This document shows positions 8,168 to 18,727 of a stretch of 64,000 nucleotides of DNA, piece after piece (within the stretch, counting starts at the first letter, position 1; each line of letters begins with the position of its first letter). The notes beneath the pieces were generated by a model. The model saw only the letters and a list, made by a program, of their open reading frames with translations, was not told where the DNA came from and ran no database searches. Position numbers and translations under genes: made by a program. This DNA comes from Cellulomonas sp. Leaf395 (GTDB lineage: Bacteria > Actinomycetota > Actinomycetes > Actinomycetales > Cellulomonadaceae): NCBI RefSeq assembly GCF_001424125.1, contig NZ_LMQI01000003.1, positions 99,259-163,258 of the forward strand, given 5' to 3'.

Positions 8168-10168
8168 TCAGTCCTCCTGCTTGGCGCCGGGGGCGGACAG
8201 GCCTTGGGCGATCAGGTCCATGACCGAGGAGTCCGCGAGCGTCGTCGCGTCGCCGACCTGACGGTGCTCGGCGACGTCCCGCAGCAGGCGGCGCATGATC
8301 TTGCCGGACCGCGTCTTGGGCAGCTCCGCGACGACGAGGATCTGCCGCGGCTTCGCGATCGGGCCGATCTCCTTGGCGACGTGGTTGCGCAGCTCGGTCT
8401 GGACCGCGTCGGCGTCCTGGTCGCCGCCCCCGGCGTCCCCGCGCAGGATGACGAACGCGACGACCGCCTGGCCGGTGGTCTCGTCGGCCGCACCGACGAC
8501 GGCCGCCTCCGCGACCCAGGGGTGCGACACCAGGGCGGACTCGATCTCCGTGGTGGACAGCCGGTGGCCCGACACGTTCATCACGTCGTCCACACGCCCG
8601 AGCAGCCAGATGTCGCCGTCGGCGTCCTTCTTGGCGCCGTCGCCCGCGAAGTAGAGGCCCTGGAACCGGGACCAGTACGTGTCGACGTAGCGGTCCGGGT
8701 CGCCCCAGATGCCGCGCAGCATCGCCGGCCACGGCTCGGTGAGCACCAGGTAGCCGCCACCGCCGTCGGGGACGGGGTGCGCTTCGTCGTCGACGACGTC
8801 CGCCGCGATCCCGGGCAGTGGCACCTGCGCCGAACCCGGCTTGGCCTCCGTGACCCCCGGCAACGGGCTGATCATGATGGCGCCGGTCTCGGTCTGCCAC
8901 CACGTGTCGACGATGGGCGTGCGGTCGGCGCCGATGACTCGGCGGTACCACATCCACGCCTCGGGGTTGATGGGCTCGCCCACCGACCCGAGCACCCGCA
9001 GGCTGGACAGGTCGAACTTCCCGGGGATCTCCTCGCCCCACTTCATGCAGGTGCGGATGGCGGTCGGGGCGGTGTAGAGGATCGAGACCTTGTACTTCTC
9101 GATGATCTCCCACCAGCGGCCGCGGTGCGGGGTGTCGGGCGTGCCCTCGTAGATGACCTGCGTCGCGCCGTTGATCAGCGGTCCGTAGACGACGTAGGTG
9201 TGCCCGGTGATCCAGCCGACGTCCGCCGTGCACCAGTAGACGTCCGTCTCGGGCTTGAGGTCGAAGACGTTGCGGTGCGTGTACGCCGCCTGCGTCAGGT
9301 AGCCGCCGGTGGTGTGGAAGATGCCTTTCGGCTTCCCCGTGGTGCCCGACGTGTAGAGGATGAACAGCGGGTGCTCGGCCTCGACCGCGACCGGCGTGTG
9401 CTGGTCGCTGGCGGTGTCCACGACGTCGGACCACCAGACGTCGACCTCGTCGTTCCAGGCAACGTCCTGTCCGGTGCGCTTCACGACGAGCACGTGCTGG
9501 ACCGACGGGGTGCCCTTGGTCAGGGCCTCGTCGACGGCCGGCTTCAGCGCGCTGGCCGACCCGCGGCGGTACCCACCGTCCGCGGTGACGACGAGCGTGG
9601 CCTCGGCGTCGTTGATCCGGGTGCTCAGCGCCTCGGCGGAGAACCCGCCGAACACGACGGAGTGCGGGGCGCCGATGCGGGCGCACGCGAGCATGGTGAT
9701 GACGGCCTCGGGGATGAGCGGCAGGTAGATGGCGACGCGATCACCCGTGCGCACGCCCAGCTCGGTGAACGCGTTCGCGGCCTTGGACACCTCCCGCTGC
9801 AGGTCCGCGTAGGTGACCGTGCGGGTGTCGCCACCCTCGCCCTCGAAGTGCAGGGCGACCCGGTCGCCGTTGCCCGCCTCGACGTGCCGGTCCACGGCGT
9901 TGTACGCCGCGTTGAGCGTGCCGTCGGCGAACCAGCGTGCGAACGGCGCCTTCGACCAGTCGAGGACCTCCTCGAACGGCTTCTCCCAGCTCAGCAGCTC
10001 ACGGGCCTGCTCCGCCCAGAAGCTGGGCCGGTCCGCGTTGGCCCACGCGTACAGCCCGTGCTGCGCGTTGGCCTCGGCAGTGAACTCAGGACTCGGCGGG
10101 AACCGGCGGTCCTCCGTGAGCAAGTTCTCCAGACCGGGCTCGTGAGTCTCGGGCGTGGTGTCGGTCAC
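8168..10168 (-). CDS. acs: Acetyl-CoA synthetase (AMP-forming)
   Basis: 666 residues, full length for Acs, which makes acetyl-CoA from acetate, ATP and CoA through acetyl-AMP. Visible motifs are the P-loop-like YTSGTTGKPKGI, DVGWITGHTYVVYGPL, WWQTETGAIMIS, the FAGDGAKKDADGDIWLLGR hinge region, and the C-terminal PKTRSGKIMRR, whose lysine is the usual target of reversible acetylation by Pat-type enzymes. I chose the GTG at 10168: AGGAGG precedes it by 9 nt, and the N-terminus then matches family length. A longer reading from 10228 would add 20 unlikely residues. Monocistronic. Confidence 0.96.
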   Translation of the reverse strand: MTDTTPETHEPGLENLLTEDRRFPPSPEFTAEANAQHGLYAWANADRPSFWAEQARELLSWEKPFEEVLDWSKAPFARWFADGTLNAAYNAVDRHVEAGNGDRVALHFEGEGGDTRTVTYADLQREVSKAANAFTELGVRTGDRVAIYLPLIPEAVITMLACARIGAPHSVVFGGFSAEALSTRINDAEATLVVTADGGYRRGSASALKPAVDEALTKGTPSVQHVLVVKRTGQDVAWNDEVDVWWSDVVDTASDQHTPVAVEAEHPLFILYTSGTTGKPKGIFHTTGGYLTQAAYTHRNVFDLKPETDVYWCTADVGWITGHTYVVYGPLINGATQVIYEGTPDTPHRGRWWEIIEKYKVSILYTAPTAIRTCMKWGEEIPGKFDLSSLRVLGSVGEPINPEAWMWYRRVIGADRTPIVDTWWQTETGAIMISPLPGVTEAKPGSAQVPLPGIAADVVDDEAHPVPDGGGGYLVLTEPWPAMLRGIWGDPDRYVDTYWSRFQGLYFAGDGAKKDADGDIWLLGRVDDVMNVSGHRLSTTEIESALVSHPWVAEAAVVGAADETTGQAVVAFVILRGDAGGGDQDADAVQTELRNHVAKEIGPIAKPRQILVVAELPKTRSGKIMRRLLRDVAEHRQVGDATTLADSSVMDLIAQGLSAPGAKQED

Positions 10169-10268
10169 GTGGACCACCCTCCTGTGCAGCGCCGTCGATG
10201 CAGGTGGACCAGGGGTCCGGAACCGCACTCTAGCCGGACCCCCGGCGCTCTACATGCTCCTGCGCGGG

Positions 10269-11351
10269 TCAGATGCGGTGGCGCTCGCGGAACTCGCCGA
10301 GCCGGGCTCCGCGACGACGTGCGACGCCTGCCACGATGCCCGCGAGCAGCAGCAGGAATCCGGCCGCGAGGACCATCCCCGACGTCCCCGCGACGGTCAC
10401 CTGCGTGACCGTGAGGCGCCAGCCCGACGACGAGAGGACGTTGAGCGTCTGCTCGCGCGCCAACGACGGCACGTAGAGGTACACGATTCCCGCGAGGGTC
10501 AGGATCGCGCCGCCCGTGATGGGGACCGCCGGCGTCCAGAGAGCCAGCAGGAGAACGCACCCGAGCAGCAGCAGGCCGAGAGTCACCAGCACGATGCCGA
10601 GCACCTCGGTGGACGCGTCCCAGCCGTCGACCTGCGCCTGCAGGATCCGGGACTCGCCCAGCAGCAGCACCGCGACACCGATCGGCGCCAGGATGAGCCC
10701 CACGATGACGCCCAGGATGTGTGATCCGAGCGAGGTGCTCCGCGGGGCGTTCGGGTCCGGGAAGAGCCGGTCGTCGTCCTCCGCGGCGGGGGCTGGAGTC
10801 ATCGCCTCCATGGGGGCCAGCGCGGGGGCCACCGGGGGAGCGGTCGCCGGAGGAGCGGTCACCGGCGTGGCGGTCTCCGGTGTGGCGGCGACGGGTTCGG
10901 CGACCGGTGCGGGTGACGCCTGGTCGTGGTCCTCAGGCGGTGTCGTCGGCGTGGAACGGACCGGGTCCGGAGGCGTCTCGACCGGTGCGGCGGCGACCGT
11001 GGCCGGCTCGTCCGGCGGTGTGGGGGCCGGACGGACGACCGCGTGCCGGCCGGTGTCCGCGCTGGGCTCGCCCGCGGCGGTCGTCCGGTCCGCGGCGGGC
11101 ACGGTGCTGGTGCCCGCGGTCGTGCTCGCGGGCAGCTCGGCGTCGGTCGTGCCGGCGACGGGCTCGGTGGGCGTCTCCGGCGTGCTCGGCGGCAGCGGGT
11201 CGAGGGTCTCGACGGTCGGGGCGACCGTGTGGGCGGGGGAGTCGTCGACGGCCGGGGTCGTCTCCTCGATGGAGGAGGTGCTCTCGTCGGCGGGCGTCTC
11301 GTCCGGTCCGTCGGTCGCGCCGCCGGGACGGTGCGGGTCGGACGTGCTCAT
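10269..11351 (-). CDS. Membrane protein with long Thr/Pro/Ala-rich N-terminal tail
   Basis: 360 residues. The first 190 or so are low-complexity (Thr, Pro, Ala, Glu), with no signal peptide, so they are probably a disordered cytoplasmic tail. After a DPNAPRSTSLGSHI junction come about four hydrophobic helices, with a polar loop near LAREQTLNVLSSSGW that may be outside. It ends with a basic RRRGARLGEFRERHRI tail. The ATG at 11351 has GAGGAGC about 5-10 nt upstream. No known family recognised. It may affect envelope or secretion processes, but nothing here shows it. The tail composition makes exact homology search difficult. Confidence 0.7.
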   Translation of the reverse strand: MSTSDPHRPGGATDGPDETPADESTSSIEETTPAVDDSPAHTVAPTVETLDPLPPSTPETPTEPVAGTTDAELPASTTAGTSTVPAADRTTAAGEPSADTGRHAVVRPAPTPPDEPATVAAAPVETPPDPVRSTPTTPPEDHDQASPAPVAEPVAATPETATPVTAPPATAPPVAPALAPMEAMTPAPAAEDDDRLFPDPNAPRSTSLGSHILGVIVGLILAPIGVAVLLLGESRILQAQVDGWDASTEVLGIVLVTLGLLLLGCVLLLALWTPAVPITGGAILTLAGIVYLYVPSLAREQTLNVLSSSGWRLTVTQVTVAGTSGMVLAAGFLLLLAGIVAGVARRRGARLGEFRERHRI

Positions 11352-11408
11352 GCGTGCTCCTCGAAGCTGGCGACATCGGGCGGCATCGGATGACGCCGCT
11401 CTTGCGAG

Positions 11409-12254
11409 TCACCGTATTGCCAGCAGCTCCCGGTCGCTGTGCAGCGCGCCCGAGCCGGCCTCGGCCGCGTTCGCGACCACCGGTACCCGGCGGGTCCCGT
11501 ACGCGTACGCGGCCCCGACGAGGAGCGCGCCCCCGATCAGGTTGCCGAGGCCGACGAGCGCGAGGTTCCGCGCCATCTCGACGAGGTCGGCACCCGGCAG
11601 GCCGCCGTAGAGGCCGAGCGCGAACGTCGTCATGTTGGCGACGACGTGCTCGAAGCCGGAGGTGATGAACACCATGACGCACCCGAAGACCACGACGAGC
11701 CGCGCACCCTCGCTGCGCAGCCGGGCCGCGCTCCAGACGGCCAGGCAGACGAGCAGGTTGCACAGGATCCCGCGGACCAGCAGCTGCATCGACGTCGCCT
11801 GGGCCTTGTGCTCGATCATCCCCGCCAGGACGGTTCCCCCGGGTGTGTCGGGGGCGAGGACGCCGGAGGCGTGCACGAGGAAGGCGAAGAGCAGTGCACC
11901 CACGAGGTTGCCGGCCAGACAGGCCAGGAGCGTCACGGCGGCACGCGCCCAGCTGACCGCGCCGCGCAGCGCGCCCTGGGTGAGGATCATCATCGCGGAC
12001 GTGGCCAGCTCCGCCCCGGCGACCAGGACGACGGTCAGCGCCACCCCGAACACCAGGCCCTGGACCAGCGGCGTGAACGGCGACCCCGCCACGGCGAGCG
12101 GGCCGCCGGCGGTGGCCATGATGAGCACGCCGATGCCGATGTAGGCGCCGGCCAGCATGGTGCGCACCAGGAACAGCTTGGGTGTCCTCAGGAGGTCCAC
12201 CTTGTGGCGGGCGGCGGCCGCCTGGGCGTCGACGGTGTCGGAGATGCTCAGCAC
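11409..12254 (-). CDS. Formate/nitrite transporter family protein
   Basis: 281 residues with six hydrophobic segments and FNT-family features: FLVRTMLAGAYIGIGVLIM at the first helix, VAGAELATSAMM (the second-helix break motif, usually AGAELFTGN), and the mirrored GFEHVVANM segment with the conserved histidine of the selectivity pore. FNT proteins are pentameric channels for formate, nitrite or hydrosulfide; which one cannot be said. The GTG start at 12254 has GAGGA about 10 nt upstream. It is divergent from the Old Yellow Enzyme gene, with under 90 nt between them. Confidence 0.88.
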   Translation of the reverse strand: MLSISDTVDAQAAAARHKVDLLRTPKLFLVRTMLAGAYIGIGVLIMATAGGPLAVAGSPFTPLVQGLVFGVALTVVLVAGAELATSAMMILTQGALRGAVSWARAAVTLLACLAGNLVGALLFAFLVHASGVLAPDTPGGTVLAGMIEHKAQATSMQLLVRGILCNLLVCLAVWSAARLRSEGARLVVVFGCVMVFITSGFEHVVANMTTFALGLYGGLPGADLVEMARNLALVGLGNLIGGALLVGAAYAYGTRRVPVVANAAEAGSGALHSDRELLAIR

Positions 12255-12341
12255 CCGACCATCCTCGCGGCGCGCGACGGGGACGTGGAGGGCCGAAAGA
12301 CCCAGGGAATCCCCGACGCCCCCTCGCGGTTGCGACCGCAC

Positions 12342-13412
12342 GTGACTCTTCTCTTCTCGCCGCTGACCATGCGCGGCACCACATTCACCAACCGCGCCTG
12401 GCTGGCGCCCATGTGCCAGTACTCGGCGGTGGACGGCAGCCCGACCGACTGGCACCTGGTCCACCTCGGCGCACGGGCGGCCGGCGGGTTCGGGCTGCTG
12501 CTCGCGGAAGCCACGGCGGTGGTCCCCGAGGGACGGATCTCGCCGGAGGACACCGGGCTGTGGCACGACCGGCACATCGCGGAGTGGCGTCGCATCACCG
12601 ACTTCGTGCACGAGCGCGGGACGCTCGTCGGCGTGCAGCTGGCGCACGCGGGCCGCAAGGCGTCGACGTTCGCCCCGTTCGCCGCCGAGCGTGGCTCCGT
12701 CCCGAGGGACCAGGGCGGCTGGACGACCGTCGGCCCGTCGGCCACGGCGTTCCCCGGCCTCGCGACGCCACACGCGCTGACCCTCGAGGAGATCGCGGGC
12801 ATCCCTGCGGCGTTCGCGGCAGCCGCGCGCCGCGCCGACGATGCCGGGTTCGACGTCGTCGAGCTGCACGCCGCCCACGGCTATCTGCTGCACCAGTTCC
12901 TCTCGCCGCTGTCCAACGAGCGGGATGACGAGTACGGCGGCTCGCTGGAGAACCGCGCGCGGCTGCTCGTCGAGACGACCGACGCCGTCCGCGCCGCGTG
13001 GCCCGACCACAAGCCCCTGTTCGTCCGGCTGTCCGCGACCGACTGGGTCGAGGGCGGGCTCACGGTCGAGGAGGTCGCGCAGGTGGCGAAGGAGCTGGGC
13101 GGCCACGGCGTCGACCTGGTCGACGTCTCGACCGGCGGCAACGCGCCCGCGGACATCCCCGTCGGCCCGGGCTACCAGGTGCCGGCCGCCCGCGAGGTGC
13201 GCGAGACGTCCGGGATCCCCGTCGCCGCCGTGGGCCTGCTGACCGACCCCGCCCAGGCGGAGGGGGTGCTGGCCGACGGGTCCGCCGACGCGATCCTGCT
13301 GGGCCGCGAGGGCCTGCGCGACCCGTTCTGGCCGCTGCGCGCCGCGCACGAGCTGGGCGTGGCTGACGACGCGGCGTGGCAGCCGCAGTACGAGCGAGCC
13401 ACCTGGGCCTAG
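12342..13412 (+). CDS. Old Yellow Enzyme family NAD(P)H:flavin oxidoreductase (YqjM/NamA-like)
   Basis: 356 residues. An FMN-dependent ene-reductase of the short YqjM class: N-terminal [24 protein letters not shown] with the redox-sensing cysteine typical of Yqj[30 protein letters not shown] with the substrate-binding histidines, and a C-terminal AVGLLTDP / [10 protein letters not shown] phosphate-binding region. It probably reduces activated alkenes such as enones. The GTG start at 12342 is set by homology, and no strong ribosome-binding site is visible. Its stop shares a CTAG with the convergent hutI stop (13409-13412). Confidence 0.92.
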   Translation: MTLLFSPLTMRGTTFTNRAWLAPMCQYSAVDGSPTDWHLVHLGARAAGGFGLLLAEATAVVPEGRISPEDTGLWHDRHIAEWRRITDFVHERGTLVGVQLAHAGRKASTFAPFAAERGSVPRDQGGWTTVGPSATAFPGLATPHALTLEEIAGIPAAFAAAARRADDAGFDVVELHAAHGYLLHQFLSPLSNERDDEYGGSLENRARLLVETTDAVRAAWPDHKPLFVRLSATDWVEGGLTVEEVAQVAKELGGHGVDLVDVSTGGNAPADIPVGPGYQVPAAREVRETSGIPVAAVGLLTDPAQAEGVLADGSADAILLGREGLRDPFWPLRAAHELGVADDAAWQPQYERATWA

Positions 13413-14551
13413 AGGTTCAGCCCTCGCGCGAGCGGGACACCCGGGCGGTAGGCGAGGTGGCGGTGGGTCGGCGCGTCCAGCACCGCCAGGTCCGCCCGGG
13501 CGCCGAGGCGCAGGTGGCCGACGTCGTCGCGGCGCAGCGCGTGGGCGCCGCCGAGCGTGGCCGCCCGCAGCGCCTCGGCGACCGTCATCCGCATCTCTCG
13601 GACGGCGAGCGCGATCATCAGCGGCATCGACGTGGAGAAGCAGGTGCCGGGGTTGCAGTCGCTCGCCACGGCCACCTCGACCCCGGCGTCCAGCAGGCGG
13701 TGGGCGTCCGGGTACGGGGAGCGCGTGGAGAACTCGACGCCCGGCAGCAGGGTGGCGACCGTGCCCGATCCGGCCAGGGCGTCGACGTCGGCGTCGGTCA
13801 GGTAGGTGCAGTGGTCGACGCTCCCGGCGCCCAGCTCGACGGCGAGCTGCACCCCCGGTCCGGGGCCGAGCTGGTTGCCGTGCACGCGCAGGCCCAGGCC
13901 TGCCGCCTGTGCCGCGACGAGCACCTCGCGTGCCTCGTCGCCGTCGAACGCGACCGGGCTGGCGGGCTCGCAGAAGACGTCGGCCCAGCGGGCGTGGGGC
14001 GCGCAGGCTGCGAGCATCGGACCGGTCACCAGCGCGAGGTAGGCGGCGCGGTCGATCCCGGGTGGGACGACGTGCGCGCCGAGGAACGTGGTCTCCGTCG
14101 TGACCTCGCGGGCCAGGCGGAGCAGGCGTTCCTCGGTGTCGACGTCGAGGCCGTAGCCGCTCTTGATCTCGATCGTCGTCGTGCCCTGGGCGCGCGCCTC
14201 GGCCACCAGGGCAGCGAGGCGTCGTCGGAGGTCGTCGTCGGAGGCCGCCCGCGTCGCCGCGACCGTCGTCGCGATGCCACCGCCCGTGTAGAGGGTGCCG
14301 GCCATCCGAGCCTCGAACTCGGCGGACCGGTCACCGGCGAAGACCAGGTGCGTGTGGGAGTCCACGAAGCCGGGGACCACCGCGGCGCCGGCGAGGTCGG
14401 TGCGGGTGTCGGCGGCGGGCTGCTCCGACGACGGCCCCACCCAGACGACGACGCCGTCCTGCGCGACCAGTGCCGCATCGAGGAGCGGCCCGTCGAACCG
14501 CGGGTCGTGGGTGACCAGCTCGCCGATGCCGGTGACCAGGCGCGACGTCAT
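13409..14551 (-). CDS. hutI: Imidazolonepropionase
   Basis: 380 residues, amidohydrolase superfamily. It hydrolyses 4-imidazolone-5-propanoate to N-formimidoyl-glutamate, the third step of histidine breakdown. Family motifs: [19 protein letters not shown] (metal-binding HTH), [54 protein letters not shown]. It is the last gene of the hut operon; its ATG overlaps the hutF stop by 4 nt, with GGAGG just upstream. Length and motifs look complete. Confidence 0.95.
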   Translation of the reverse strand: MTSRLVTGIGELVTHDPRFDGPLLDAALVAQDGVVVWVGPSSEQPAADTRTDLAGAAVVPGFVDSHTHLVFAGDRSAEFEARMAGTLYTGGGIATTVAATRAASDDDLRRRLAALVAEARAQGTTTIEIKSGYGLDVDTEERLLRLAREVTTETTFLGAHVVPPGIDRAAYLALVTGPMLAACAPHARWADVFCEPASPVAFDGDEAREVLVAAQAAGLGLRVHGNQLGPGPGVQLAVELGAGSVDHCTYLTDADVDALAGSGTVATLLPGVEFSTRSPYPDAHRLLDAGVEVAVASDCNPGTCFSTSMPLMIALAVREMRMTVAEALRAATLGGAHALRRDDVGHLRLGARADLAVLDAPTHRHLAYRPGVPLARGLNL

Positions 14552-15864
14552 CGGCCCTCCTCCCAGGCGGCGCGGATCGCGGTCTCCAGCATCGCGCCCA
14601 CGTCGCCCAGCACGTGCCGGCCGCCCTCGACCCGCACGACTCCGCCGACCACGACGGTGTCGACGTCGCCGCTGCCCGCGACCAGCACCAGCTGCGCGGG
14701 GTCGGCGCCGGCGGTTCGCGGGGTGTCGGCACGGACGGCGACCAGGTCGGCGCGGGCGCCCACCGCGAGACGGCCACCCGTCGGGTCGCCCAGGCTGGCG
14801 TGACCGCCGGAGGTGAGGAGATCGACCAGCTGGGCCGGGGTGAACGCGCCCCGGGACTCGCCCGCCAGCCGCTCGTGCATCTCGACCGAGCAGGCCTCCG
14901 CGAGCAGGTCGGTGCGGACGTGCTGGTCGCTGCCGACGCTCAGGCGGGCACCCGCCGCGTGCAGGAGGCCGCCGGGTGCGATCCCGTCGCCGAGGTCCTG
15001 CTCGGTGGACGGGCACAGGCACACGCCGGTCCGCGTCGAGCCGAGGATCGCCACGTCCTCCGGGGTGAGGTGGACCGCGTGCACGGCCGTGGTGTCGGGA
15101 CCGAGCGCGCCCGCGTCCTCCAGGACCCGCGTCGGGGTGACACCGAACGTGGCCAGCGACTGCTCGTTCTCCACGCGCTGCTCGGACAGGTGGACGTGCA
15201 GCGGTCGGCCGGTGGCGTGCGCGGTGACGACCGGGATCGCGTCGAGCGGCACCGCGCGGACCGAGTGGATAGCGGCGCCGACCGTCAAGGTCTCGTCGGG
15301 GCGGATCGCGGCGACCCGGGAGGCCCAGGCGTCGACGTCGTGGTCGCCGAACCGGCGCTGGGCACCCTCGAGCGGGGCGTCGATGCCACCCGTGAGGTAC
15401 GCGGTGTCCAGCAACGTCAGACGCAGGCCCGCGTCGTGCGCGGCGGTGCGCAGGGCCTCGGCCATGACGTTCGGGTCGTCGTAGGGGCTGCCGCCCGGGG
15501 CGTGGTGCAGGTAGTGGAACTCGCCGACCACCGTGACGCCCGCCAGCACCATCTCGGCGTAGGTGGCACGCGCCAGGTCCAGATAGGTGTCCGGGGTCAG
15601 GGTCTCGGCCAGCGCGTACATGCGCTCCCGCCACGTCCAGAACGTCCCGCCGCCGTCGTGCGTGCGTCCGCGCAGCGCCCGGTGGAAGGCGTGGGAGTGC
15701 GTGTTGGCGAAGCCGGGCAGGACGACGCCGGGCAGGCGGTGGTCTGTTCCGGCGGCGGGCACCGCCGTCGTGATGCTCGCGATGCGGCCGTCGGCGGTGG
15801 CGATGCGGACGTCCTGCACCAGCCCGTCCGGCAGCCAGGCGTGCGCGGCCCAGTACGTCGTCAT
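14548..15864 (-). CDS. hutF: Formimidoylglutamate deiminase
   Basis: 438 residues, amidohydrolase superfamily, HutF type. It converts N-formimidoyl-L-glutamate to N-formyl-L-glutamate and ammonia, so this organism uses the five-step Hut route. Visible motifs: [58 protein letters not shown] and [13 protein letters not shown]. Both ends overlap neighbours by 4 nt. HutF requires a downstream enzyme that cleaves N-formylglutamate; the expected HutG is absent, and the gene just upstream encodes an M20-type amidohydrolase instead. Confidence 0.94.
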   Translation of the reverse strand: MTTYWAAHAWLPDGLVQDVRIATADGRIASITTAVPAAGTDHRLPGVVLPGFANTHSHAFHRALRGRTHDGGGTFWTWRERMYALAETLTPDTYLDLARATYAEMVLAGVTVVGEFHYLHHAPGGSPYDDPNVMAEALRTAAHDAGLRLTLLDTAYLTGGIDAPLEGAQRRFGDHDVDAWASRVAAIRPDETLTVGAAIHSVRAVPLDAIPVVTAHATGRPLHVHLSEQRVENEQSLATFGVTPTRVLEDAGALGPDTTAVHAVHLTPEDVAILGSTRTGVCLCPSTEQDLGDGIAPGGLLHAAGARLSVGSDQHVRTDLLAEACSVEMHERLAGESRGAFTPAQLVDLLTSGGHASLGDPTGGRLAVGARADLVAVRADTPRTAGADPAQLVLVAGSGDVDTVVVGGVVRVEGGRHVLGDVGAMLETAIRAAWEEGR

Positions 15865-17066
15865 GCCAGCAGCCGTTCCAGCACCGCGGCCAGCGCGTCG
15901 ATGCCCGCCAGGCAGTCCGCCTCGTCGGCGTCCTCCGCGGGAGCGTGCGAGATGCCGGACGGGTTGCGGACGAACAGCATCGCCGTCGGGATGCCCGCGG
16001 CGGCGAGGATCCCGGCGTCGTGCCCGGCGCCCGTGCCGAGGCGGGGCGGGTCGTGCAGGGCACCGGCGACGACGTCCGCCAGGTCGGCGTCGAGGACGGT
16101 GACCGGGGTCCAGGACTCCTCGGTCGGGGCGTACTCCTGGAGAGCAGCGAGCACCGCGCGGACCGCCGACTCGTCCTCCGCGCGGACGTCCAGCCAGGCC
16201 GTGACCTGCGACGGGATCGCGTTGACGCCGTTCGGGTGCACGTGCAGCTTGCCGACCGTTGCCAGTGCCCCGGCCTCGTCGGCCGCTCGCCGGACGTGCG
16301 CGATGAACGCCGCGAGGTCGAGCATCGGGTCGCGGCGGTCGGCCAACGGGGTGGTGCCCGCGTGGTTGGCCTGGCCGCGCAGCTCGACGCGCCAGCGGCC
16401 GTGCGGCCAGATCATCCGGCCGACGCCCACCCGGTCGCCCGTGTGCACCAGGCCGCGGCCCTGCTCGACGTGCATCTCGACGAAGGACGCGATGCGGCGG
16501 AGGGTTTCGGGGTCCTTGCCCAAAGACCGGGGGTCGCGGCCCGCTGTGCTCAGGGCGTCAGCCATGGTGATCCCGTCGGCGTCGCGGAGGCGCCGTGCCT
16601 TGTCGGCGTCGAGTGCGCCGGTGATCAGGCGGGAACCGGCGCACGCCACCCCGAACCGGGCGCCCTCCTCGTCGACGAAGTTCGCGATGCCGAGCGGCCT
16701 TCTCGGAGAGACGCCCTTCGCGCGGAGCGCGTCCAGCGCCGCGAACCCGCTGACCACGCCGAGCGGCCCGTCGAACGCGCCGCCGCCCGGCACCGAGTCC
16801 AGGTGGCTCCCCGTGACGACGCCGGGGGTGTCGTCCGGGTCGCCCCACCAGGCCCACTGGTTGCCCGCGCGGTCCGTCGTCAGAGCGAGCCCGCGCGCCG
16901 TTGCCTCACCGGCGAACCACTCGCGCAGCACGTGGTCCTCGCGCGTCCACGCGAACCGGCGGTAGCCGCCGTCGGTGGCACGGCCGACGGGTGCGAGGTC
17001 GTCCCACGCTCGTCGGAACGTGCCCGCGGTCCGGGCCGCGACGTCGGTGCGCTCGGAGGAGGTCAC
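15861..17066 (-). CDS. M20-family allantoate/N-carbamoyl amidohydrolase-like protein in the hut operon
   Basis: 401 residues, M20/M28 metallopeptidase superfamily, allantoate amidohydrolase / N-carbamoyl-L-amino acid hydrolase branch. Metal and substrate motifs: [64 protein letters not shown], and C-terminal [10 protein letters not shown] with the last His-Asp. The GTG start overlaps the hutU stop and its own stop overlaps the hutF start, so it is made with the Hut enzymes. No allantoin genes lie nearby. The context says it cleaves the N-formyl group of N-formylglutamate in place of HutG; this is inference from operon position and chemistry. Confidence 0.85.
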   Translation of the reverse strand: MTSSERTDVAARTAGTFRRAWDDLAPVGRATDGGYRRFAWTREDHVLREWFAGEATARGLALTTDRAGNQWAWWGDPDDTPGVVTGSHLDSVPGGGAFDGPLGVVSGFAALDALRAKGVSPRRPLGIANFVDEEGARFGVACAGSRLITGALDADKARRLRDADGITMADALSTAGRDPRSLGKDPETLRRIASFVEMHVEQGRGLVHTGDRVGVGRMIWPHGRWRVELRGQANHAGTTPLADRRDPMLDLAAFIAHVRRAADEAGALATVGKLHVHPNGVNAIPSQVTAWLDVRAEDESAVRAVLAALQEYAPTEESWTPVTVLDADLADVVAGALHDPPRLGTGAGHDAGILAAAGIPTAMLFVRNPSGISHAPAEDADEADCLAGIDALAAVLERLLA

Positions 17067-18727
17067 GCGCGGTCCTCGCGCATCGGAACCCGGAGCCCGT
17101 GGGCCGCCGCGACCTCGTCGGCCCGCGAGTAGCCGGCGTCCACGTGCCGCAGCACGCCCATGCCCGGGTCGTTGGACAGCACGCGCGCGAGCTTGCGGGC
17201 CGCGAGCTCGGTGCCGTCGGCGACGGACACCTGCCCGGCGTGGATCGAGCGGCCCATGCCGACACCCCCGCCATGGTGGATCGACACCCACGTGGCCCCC
17301 GACGACGCCGCGACCAGCGCGTTCAGCAGTGGCCAGTCGGCGATCGCGTCGGACCCGTCGGCCATGCCCTCCGTCTCCCGGTACGGCGACGCGACCGAGC
17401 CGGCGTCGAGGTGGTCGCGCCCGATGACGAGCGGGGCGGTCACCTCGCCGGACCCGACGAGCTCGTTGAACCGCAGCCCCGCGCGGTCGCGGTCGCCGTG
17501 CCCGAGCCAGCAGATGCGCGCGGGCAGCCCCTGGAACGCGACCCGGTCCTGGGCCGCGCGGATCCAGCGGTGCAGGTGGTCGTCGTCGGGGAACAGGTCG
17601 AGGACGGCCTGGTCGGTGACGGCGATGTCGCGCGGGTCTCCCGACAGGGCGGCCCACCGGAACGGGCCCTTGCCCTCGGCGAACAGCGGGCGGATGTAGG
17701 CGGGGACGAAGCCGGGGAAGTCGAACGCCCGCTCGTAGCCGCCCTGACGGGCCTCGTCGCGGATCGAGTTGCCGTAGTCGAACACCTCGGCGCCCGCGTC
17801 GAGGAACCCGACCATCGCCTCGACGTGCCGGGCCATGGACTCGCGCGCGCGGTCGGTGAACTCCTCGGGCTTCGCGGCGGCGTACGACGCCCAGTCGGCC
17901 ACGTCGACGCCGACCGGCAGGTAGGACAGCGGGTCGTGCGCGGAGGTCTGGTCGGTGACGACGTCGACCTCGACGCCCCGGCGCAGGAGTTCGGGCAGCA
18001 CGGTCGCGCAGTTGCCGACCACGCCGACGGAGAGCGCGCGCTGGTCCCCGCGGGCCTCGGTGACCAGGGCGATCGCCTCGTCCAGGCTCGTCGCCACCCG
18101 GTCGAGGTAGCGCTCGCGGACGCGGCGGTGCAGGCGGTCGCCGTCGACGTCGACGATCAGGCACGCGCCCCCGTTGAGCGTGACCGCGAGCGGCTGAGCC
18201 CCACCCATGCCGCCGCAGCCGCCAGTCACGGTCAGGGTGCCCGCGAGCGTCCCGCCGAACCGCTTCGCGGCCACCGCGGCCAGCGTCTCGTACGTGCCCT
18301 GCAGGATCCCCTGGGTGCCGATGTAGATCCACGAGCCGGCCGTCATCTGCCCGTACATGGTCAGCCCGAGCTGCTCGAGGCGACGGAACTCGGGCCAGGT
18401 CGCCCAGTCACCGACGAGGTTCGAGTTCGCGATGAGCACGCGCGGCGCCCACTCGTGCGTCGTGAGCACCCCCACCGGCTTGCCAGACTGGACCAGCAGC
18501 GTCTCGTCGTCGCCGAGCGTGGTCAGCGTGCGGACGATCGCGTCGTACGCGTCCCACGACCGCGCCGCCTTGCCGGTGCCGCCGTAGACGACCAGGTCGT
18601 CGGGGCGCTCGGCGACCTCGGGGTCGAGGTTGTTCATGAGCATGCGCAGGGGCGCCTCGGTCTGCCAGCTGCGGGCCGTGAGCGTGGTGCCGCGCGCGGC
18701 GCGGACGGGGCGGGGACCGGCGGTCAT
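17063..18727 (-). CDS. hutU: Urocanate hydratase
   Basis: 554 residues, full length. It hydrates urocanate to imidazolonepropionate using tightly bound NAD as an electrophile. Family motifs: [63 protein letters not shown], and [14 protein letters not shown] carrying the glycine-rich NAD site. C-terminal [20 protein letters not shown] is also typical. The start overlaps the hutH stop by 4 nt (ATGA). Confidence 0.97.
   Translation of the reverse strand: MTAGPRPVRAARGTTLTARSWQTEAPLRMLMNNLDPEVAERPDDLVVYGGTGKAARSWDAYDAIVRTLTTLGDDETLLVQSGKPVGVLTTHEWAPRVLIANSNLVGDWATWPEFRRLEQLGLTMYGQMTAGSWIYIGTQGILQGTYETLAAVAAKRFGGTLAGTLTVTGGCGGMGGAQPLAVTLNGGACLIVDVDGDRLHRRVRERYLDRVATSLDEAIALVTEARGDQRALSVGVVGNCATVLPELLRRGVEVDVVTDQTSAHDPLSYLPVGVDVADWASYAAAKPEEFTDRARESMARHVEAMVGFLDAGAEVFDYGNSIRDEARQGGYERAFDFPGFVPAYIRPLFAEGKGPFRWAALSGDPRDIAVTDQAVLDLFPDDDHLHRWIRAAQDRVAFQGLPARICWLGHGDRDRAGLRFNELVGSGEVTAPLVIGRDHLDAGSVASPYRETEGMADGSDAIADWPLLNALVAASSGATWVSIHHGGGVGMGRSIHAGQVSVADGTELAARKLARVLSNDPGMGVLRHVDAGYSRADEVAAAHGLRVPMREDRA

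Noticed and set aside
11439-12341. Upstream extension of the Old Yellow Enzyme frame
   Set aside because: It is antisense to the formate/nitrite transporter gene and has no family match; the enzyme starts at the GTG at 12342.
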